From assembly GCA_002292955.1 (NCBI GenBank), contig DBCH01000067.1, positions 1 through 19,698 on the forward strand: a stretch of DNA of 19,698 nucleotides, in the 5' to 3' direction. The stretch comes from Microbacteriaceae bacterium UBA963. GTDB lineage: Bacteria > Actinomycetota > Actinomycetes > Actinomycetales > Microbacteriaceae. The notes under the pieces were generated by a model that ran no database searches, was not told the DNA's origin, and worked only from the letters and a program-made list of their open reading frames with translations. Below are positions 15,625 through 19,698 of this stretch, piece after piece. Made by a program: the position numbers and the translations under genes. How positions within the stretch are numbered: position 1 is the first letter of the stretch; each line of letters starts with the position of its first letter.

Positions 15625-16808
15625 GATTTTCCAACTGCCAGGGCCCGGCCGAGCTTGGGGGAACTCGGCATGGAGATCACACGCCGTTGCAGAGAGTGAG
15701 CCGTCGTGAGGTCTCCTCGGGGATTCGCCTGATACATCGGAAGATCACTGAGAAGCTCCCAGAGAGGGCGGCACTGAATTCCAGCGTCGTTGGTCACGCG
15801 CAGGAATTCATCACGTTCATTCTCTCGCCCCTCATCTAGGGCAACGGAACACAGCCAGTAGTTGCTTGTTGTGCCAGCAGGTTCCTTCAGGAAGCTCAAC
15901 CCCTCAACTCCGGCAAAGGCCTTCTGATAGGCCTCTGCAATCACACGCTTTTCACTCAGGAACTGAGGGAGTCTCGTCATTTGCGCAACACCCAATGCTG
16001 CATTCAGGTTGGGCATGCGGTAGTTCCACGCCGTCTCGTCGTGCGCGAAGAGCCACGGGTGCGGCACTTTGGCCGTCGTCGTTAGGTGTTTTGCTCGGCG
16101 GCCAATTTCAACGTCGTTGGTCAAGATCATGCCCCCACCACCCGTTGTGATGGTCTTGTTCCCGTTGAAACTCAAAATTCCGAGGAGGCCAAACGTTCCC
16201 GTGTGTTGACTTCCGACGTAACTGCCCAGAGATTCTGCGGCATCCTCGACGACCGGAATTCCCGCGTCCTGTGCGAGAGCAACAATGCGCTGCACCTCCA
16301 GCGGGTGGCCCATGGCGTGCATCGGCACGATTGCGGCCACGCGCCGTCCTGTTTGAGGATTAACCAGCTGCAATCCTCGACGGTCCAATGTGGAGAGAAT
16401 CTTCTCCAGCGCATCAGCGCTCATGCCCAGTGTTACCGGATCGCTGTCAACGAAGTGGGGAATGCCCCCGGCGTGGACAACGGCGTTAGCGGTCGCCACA
16501 AAGGATAAAGCGGGAACGAGAACCTCGTCTCCCAGTTGCACGCCAGCGAGGACCAAAGCAACCTGCAGGGCGGAGGTTCCATTGGATACTGCTACTGCGA
16601 CCGAGGCCCCCGTGAACGCCGCGATTTCCTCTTCAAATCTATTTACAAAAACGCCCACAGAGGAGACAAACGTTGAATCCAAGCACTCCGTAACGAAAGC
16701 ATGTTCCACCGCCGTAATGTCTGGCTCGTGGAGAGCCACAACGCTATCGTGCCCGACGACGTTTCGAATAGCATCGACGAATTCGTGTGCGGAAAACCCA
16801 GAAGCCAC
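15621..16808 (-). CDS. legC: LegC-family PLP-dependent sugar aminotransferase
   Basis: Transfers an amino group to C4 of the 4-keto-6-deoxy-N-acetylhexosamine nucleotide made by LegB. The 395-aa fold-type I aminotransferase (DegT/DnrJ/EryC1 superfamily) has SNGTSALQVAL near 75-85, the PLP-facing VVEDAAESLG with D189, and the Schiff-base lysine K218 in SFNGNKTITTGGGGMI. The N-G-N-K-T-I-T-T-G-G-G-G form and the extended N-terminal region (about 40 residues before the usual start of the domain) are typical of the LegC subgroup. The start is GTG at 16808, nine nt after the legB stop, with AGGTAGG upstream. The stop overlaps legH by four bases. Confidence 0.9.
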   Translation of the reverse strand: MASGFSAHEFVDAIRNVVGHDSVVALHEPDITAVEHAFVTECLDSTFVSSVGVFVNRFEEEIAAFTGASVAVAVSNGTSALQVALVLAGVQLGDEVLVPALSFVATANAVVHAGGIPHFVDSDPVTLGMSADALEKILSTLDRRGLQLVNPQTGRRVAAIVPMHAMGHPLEVQRIVALAQDAGIPVVEDAAESLGSYVGSQHTGTFGLLGILSFNGNKTITTGGGGMILTNDVEIGRRAKHLTTTAKVPHPWLFAHDETAWNYRMPNLNAALGVAQMTRLPQFLSEKRVIAEAYQKAFAGVEGLSFLKEPAGTTSNYWLCSVALDEGRENERDEFLRVTNDAGIQCRPLWELLSDLPMYQANPRGDLTTAHSLQRRVISMPSSPKLGRALAVGKS

Positions 16809-16817
16809 GATACCTAC

Positions 16818-17813
16818 CTACACAACGTACGTATTGACGCGATAGCGCGCTAAGTTTTGCGCATCGGTGAACCACTCAATGGTGCGCGAAAGCCCCGTGG
16901 CAAAACCGTCAATTCCCGACAGGGCAGGCTCCCAACCAAACAGGTCTTTGGCTTTTGCATTGTTCGAGAACAAGCGTTCCACTTCGGAGTTCTCTGGGCG
17001 AAGGCGCTTGTCGTCTGAAATCGCCACAGCCGAACTGTCCATGAGACGCGCAATGGTCGAAAAAGTCTCCCCGATTGATACTTCAAAACCAGCCCCAAGA
17101 TTGACCGTATCTCCAACACCATTCACGGAGTTCAACGCAGCGAGAAATCCTCCGACTGTGTCTGCAACAAAGGTAAAGTCACGCGTTGGCTCCAACGCTC
17201 CGAGGGAGATTTCGGGTTTTCCCGCAGCGAGTTGACTAATGATGGTGGGAATCACAGCTCGGGCCGACTGTCGGGGTCCAAAGGTGTTGAACGGCCGGAT
17301 CGTAACGGTGGGAAGACCGAAGGACGTATAAAACGACGACACCATCTGGTCGGCGCCAATTTTGGAGGCGGAGTAAGGAGATTGCCCTTGAAGCGGGTGA
17401 CCCTCATCCATGGGAACATAACGAGCTGTTCCGTAAACTTCGCTTGTCGACGTGTGAATGAAACGACCGATGCCGTGAGCACGGGCGGCATTCAGCAGGT
17501 TGAGGGTTCCTGAAATGTTCGTCTGAACATACTGATCCGGAGCAACATACGAAAAGGGAATCGCAATCAATGCCGCGAGATGAAGAACTGCATCGTGTCC
17601 CTGCACGAGCGACATCATTTGCGTAGGATCCCTGACGTCGCCGGGCACGACCTTTATCTGATGAGCAATGTCCGAGGGAACGCTATCGAGCCAGCCCCAA
17701 GAGTCGAAAGAGTTGTAAATCACCAGCGCAGTGACATCGTGTCCGTCCCGAACGAGAGCTTCGGCCAGATGGGAACCGATGAAGCCGTCAGCGCCGGTAA
17801 GAAAGACCTTCAC
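16818..17813 (-). CDS. legB: LegB-type NAD-dependent sugar-nucleotide 4,6-dehydratase
   Basis: First dedicated step: converts GDP-GlcNAc (UDP in related routes) to the 4-keto-6-deoxy intermediate. The 331-aa extended SDR has G7-x2-G10-x2-G13 (LTGADGFIGSH) for NAD binding, HLAALIAIPFSY (78-89), TSTSEVYG (121-128) and YSASK (Y147, K151), then RPFNTFGPRQSARAVIPTII and DFTFVADTVGGF. The I-A-I-P-F-S-Y stretch is characteristic of LegB and its relatives. The frame is open further upstream, but the fold begins at the GTG at 17813, which leaves a 65-nt divergent intergenic region; earlier starts would overlap the divergent gene. It is the promoter-proximal gene of the operon. Confidence 0.9.
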   Translation of the reverse strand: MKVFLTGADGFIGSHLAEALVRDGHDVTALVIYNSFDSWGWLDSVPSDIAHQIKVVPGDVRDPTQMMSLVQGHDAVLHLAALIAIPFSYVAPDQYVQTNISGTLNLLNAARAHGIGRFIHTSTSEVYGTARYVPMDEGHPLQGQSPYSASKIGADQMVSSFYTSFGLPTVTIRPFNTFGPRQSARAVIPTIISQLAAGKPEISLGALEPTRDFTFVADTVGGFLAALNSVNGVGDTVNLGAGFEVSIGETFSTIARLMDSSAVAISDDKRLRPENSEVERLFSNNAKAKDLFGWEPALSGIDGFATGLSRTIEWFTDAQNLARYRVNTYVV

Positions 17814-17871
17814 CTGATGAACTTTACACCGTGCGATTGGCGCCAACGAATCGTTTACGGCCCTAGTAGCC

Positions 17872-17887
17872 TTGAGAAATGTCTCAA
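17872..17887 (+). promoter_or_regulatory. Inverted repeat enclosing the start codon of the acyltransferase gene
   Basis: TTGAGA (17872-17877) and TCTCAA (17882-17887) form a perfect 6-bp inverted repeat whose 4-nt loop is AATG, placing the start ATG (17879-17881) in the loop. No Shine-Dalgarno is visible upstream. It may be a translation-control hairpin, or an operator in the 65-nt divergent region shared with legB. Confidence 0.4.
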
Positions 17888-18583
17888 ACTGTGACTTTTG
17901 ATATGACCCTGAGTGCGGATGCCCTCGCTCTCTACATTTCACAACTCGTCAACACTCATTTCCCTGATGACAACGTCGTCGATCCGTCGCAAATTATGGA
18001 GCACCTTCCCTCGGCCCTTGAGCGCCTGTCAACGTGCATGTCGGGGATACATCGCAAGTACTTTAATGAAAGCAACCACGTCCGATTCGACCACATGAAT
18101 TCGGACCACATGGCAATGTTCCTTTACCTTCTGGGCAACACCATCTGGAACGAGTCGGGCGGGGTAGCTATTCCGACCAAGTTGTTTTATCTCAATAAAG
18201 TGATGCACGCTGTGGACCTGTACTTCAGCGTCAAGATGCCCGAAGTATTTGTTCTTGTTCACCCCGTTGGCTCGGTAATTGGCAATGCCCACTACGGCAA
18301 CTATGTTGCCATCTACCAGGGTTGCACTGTGGGAGCAGTTGACGGTGTCTACCCTGTTTTTGGCGAAGGTGCCATTCTCTTCGCCGGAGCCACGGTCTTG
18401 GGTGAGACAGTGTGTGGAGACAATGTCGTCTTTGCAGCGAGATCTTTCGTCATCAACAGAAGGGTACCCGCAGACTCAGTCGTGACAGGCGCTTTTCCCA
18501 ACGAGCGAATATCGCTGTCTCCACGCACGGTTAGAGAACGAATGTTTGACCCATTACCCCGAGAAGAGAAGTTCCCCACATGA
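17879..18583 (+). CDS. CysE-like hexapeptide-repeat acyltransferase
   Basis: 234-aa protein with an N-terminal helical part (about 1-120) and a left-handed beta-helix (about 124-205), the layout of serine acetyltransferases. VLVHPVGSVIGNAHYGNYVAIYQGCTVGA (126-153 region) replaces the usual D-I-H-P-A-x-I-G-x-G of CysE; H128 and H138 are candidate catalytic residues, and the typical HP-K-I segment of true CysE is absent. Divergent from the leg operon and coupled by ATGA to the putative glycosyltransferase downstream, so I infer O- or N-acylation of the nonulosonic acid or its glycan rather than cysteine synthesis. No ribosome binding site is visible before the ATG, which sits in a hairpin loop. 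Confidence 0.72.
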   Translation: MSQTVTFDMTLSADALALYISQLVNTHFPDDNVVDPSQIMEHLPSALERLSTCMSGIHRKYFNESNHVRFDHMNSDHMAMFLYLLGNTIWNESGGVAIPTKLFYLNKVMHAVDLYFSVKMPEVFVLVHPVGSVIGNAHYGNYVAIYQGCTVGAVDGVYPVFGEGAILFAGATVLGETVCGDNVVFAARSFVINRRVPADSVVTGAFPNERISLSPRTVRERMFDPLPREEKFPT

Positions 18584-19698
18584 GTCAAAAACTGGCAGTG
18601 TTCTCTCCGTTTTCAAACATTTGGGACCATGCATATCCGGAGGCACTTATAACCTCTGGTCTAACCCGCCTCGGCTGGGACGTTGAGTACCTCAATTGTG
18701 ATGGCATTCTTGATGCCCATTGTGTAGCCATGTCGGCCGCCGGAGTCGACGAATTTGCTTCACAAGCCGTCAGAAGCCAGATTTGCCGCGCATGTCACAA
18801 GCGCCGCGACTTGACGAACAGACACTTTGGGTTCAGGTCTTCAACGATCGAAGGCTTCCTGACGGCGGACGACAGGAAGTCCATCGACGCTTACATCGCC
18901 AGTGTGACACCTGCGAACTGGACTGAACTGACCGTAGACGGATTTCCTCTCGGCCGCTACGCGGTCTATGAGATGTGGCTGCACAACAAACTCGTCAGCA
19001 CTGATCTTCCTCCAGAACTCTGGCCTATTTATCTGGGCCAATTGCGCAATACTCTGACTGCTTACTTGGCTTCCCTCAGATTCCTTGCCGAGACAAAGCC
19101 TGATGTGACGATGGTCTACAACGATCACTATTCGGTGAACCATGCGTTTACCGCTGCTGCAAAGAAACTTGGCATCACAAGCTATAGCATTCATGGCGGA
19201 TGGCACATGGTGCATCGAAGTGAGTCCATGTCGATGATGCGGTCGGACTACACATTGGCTGATCTCTTCGAATCTCCGGGATGGTTTTCCGTGCGAGAGG
19301 AGCCTCTCAACAAGAGCGCCGTCGACCTCGTCGCCGCTCACTTTGATGGACTCTGGGCAGCCAGCAGTGCTTTCGCGTATTCCAGCGAGCTCGAAGGTAC
19401 AGGTTCACAACAGCTGCGTTCTCAATTTGGCATTGCGCCGGAGGCCAGCGTGCTCCTCGCCGCCATGTCAAGTGAAGATGAGTTGATGGGCGTTACCGTC
19501 ATCGGCGTCGCCCCTCAGTCGAAAGTTCAGAAATCACTTTTCTCTGATCAATTCGAATGGATAAAGTTCCTGATCAAGTTTGCCTCGACGAACCCCGAAT
19601 ACCATTTGATTGTTCGACTCCATCCCCGCATGTTTCCCAATAAGCGCGAGCAGAAGATGTCTCCGGTGGTCGCCGAATTGATGGAGCTCAAGGCAACG
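18580..19698 (+). CDS. Putative HP-motif surface-glycan glycosyltransferase (3'-truncated by window)
   Basis: The frame is open from ATG 18580 to the last base: 373 visible residues, no stop, so the gene continues beyond the window. I do not recognise it with certainty. Visible: MSQKLAVFSPFSNIWDHAYPE at the start, resembling a GT-B N-domain strand and loop; four cysteines C40, C48, C69 and C72 (C-x8-C then C-x2-C-H); MVYNDHYSVNHAF (178-190) and ITSYSIHGGWH, as in capsule/surface polysaccharide proteins; E299-D300-E301; and LIVRLHPRMFP with H348-P349. The acidic cluster plus HP resembles the D/E-D/E-G and HP motifs shared by bacterial sialyltransferase families and Kdo-type transferases. Its position beside a legionaminic acid operon supports a nonulosonosyltransferase role (inference). 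The ATG overlaps the acyltransferase stop (ATGA). Confidence 0.6.
   Translation, partial: MSQKLAVFSPFSNIWDHAYPEALITSGLTRLGWDVEYLNCDGILDAHCVAMSAAGVDEFASQAVRSQICRACHKRRDLTNRHFGFRSSTIEGFLTADDRKSIDAYIASVTPANWTELTVDGFPLGRYAVYEMWLHNKLVSTDLPPELWPIYLGQLRNTLTAYLASLRFLAETKPDVTMVYNDHYSVNHAFTAAAKKLGITSYSIHGGWHMVHRSESMSMMRSDYTLADLFESPGWFSVREEPLNKSAVDLVAAHFDGLWAASSAFAYSSELEGTGSQQLRSQFGIAPEASVLLAAMSSEDELMGVTVIGVAPQSKVQKSLFSDQFEWIKFLIKFASTNPEYHLIVRLHPRMFPNKREQKMSPVVAELMELKAT

Noticed and set aside
9180..17813. Pseudaminic acid or N-acetylneuraminic acid pathway instead of legionaminic acid
   Set aside because: The PtmE-type CBS-nucleotidyltransferase, a LegB-type dehydratase, a LegC-type aminotransferase and a hydrolysing 2-epimerase together point to the GDP-linked legionaminic route. 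No PseG-like hydrolase is present, and plain sialic acid synthesis would not need LegB or LegC.
17814..17878. Promoters for legB and the divergent acyltransferase gene
   Set aside because: Several TTT/TA-rich hexamers (such as TTTACA at 17823 and TAAAGT on the minus strand) occur, but none has a partner hexamer at 16-18 nt spacing good enough to call.
17879..18583. Housekeeping serine acetyltransferase (CysE) for cysteine synthesis
   Set aside because: The CysE active-site segments are altered, no cysK is nearby, and the gene is coupled to a putative glycosyltransferase beside a surface-sugar operon.
18841..19341. Minus-strand open frame of 166 codons inside the putative glycosyltransferase gene
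   Set aside because: The plus-strand frame is open throughout, is coupled by ATGA to the previous gene and has glycosyltransferase-like motifs; the antisense frame has none.

Overview
The window reads as a chromosomal piece of a GC-rich actinobacterium, most likely a member of Microbacteriaceae. The basis is a DnaE2-type error-prone polymerase, a long-chain LLM flavin oxidoreductase of the actinobacterial type, an orphan MsiK/UgpC-like sugar ABC ATPase, frequent GTG starts and strong GGAG-type ribosome binding sites. The family-level assignment is inference from protein character, not a database match.

Left part (1-9128), apparently ordinary chromosome: the 3' part of dnaE2 (+), coupled by a GTGA overlap to a six-helix FUSC/aromatic-acid exporter-like membrane protein (+); a hairpin terminator; yceI (-); a membrane-anchored GH3/NagZ-like glycosidase (-) just downstream of an LLM flavin-dependent oxidoreductase (-); then an orphan sugar-ABC ATPase (+) and a TetR-like regulator (+) with nested inverted repeats in front of it.

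Right part (9180-17813), the centrepiece: nine tightly packed minus-strand genes with mostly 1-16 nt overlaps. In transcription order they are legB, legC, legH, legG, legI, ptmE, ptmF, legF and ptmA. Together they read as a nearly self-contained CMP-legionaminic acid (sialic acid-like nonulosonic acid) pathway of the GDP-linked type described in Campylobacter jejuni. PtmE makes GDP-glucosamine, LegB dehydrates, LegC transaminates, LegH acetylates, LegG epimerises and releases the nucleotide, LegI condenses with PEP, and LegF activates with CTP. PtmA and PtmF are the two accessory oxidoreductase-like proteins that travel with this pathway. The tail order ptmE-ptmF-legF-ptmA is the same as I recall for the Campylobacter flagellin-glycosylation locus.

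Far right (17879-19698), divergent from legB: a CysE-like hexapeptide acyltransferase, coupled by an ATGA overlap to a long gene that runs off the window. That gene encodes a protein with a four-cysteine N-terminal motif and an HP motif as seen in bacterial sialyl/Kdo-type GT-B glycosyltransferases. I infer that this pair modifies and transfers the nonulosonic acid made by the neighbouring operon. It is the least described and most interesting part of the window. No tRNA, rRNA, CRISPR array, insertion sequence or phage gene was seen, and no gene-free stretch exceeds about 200 bases.
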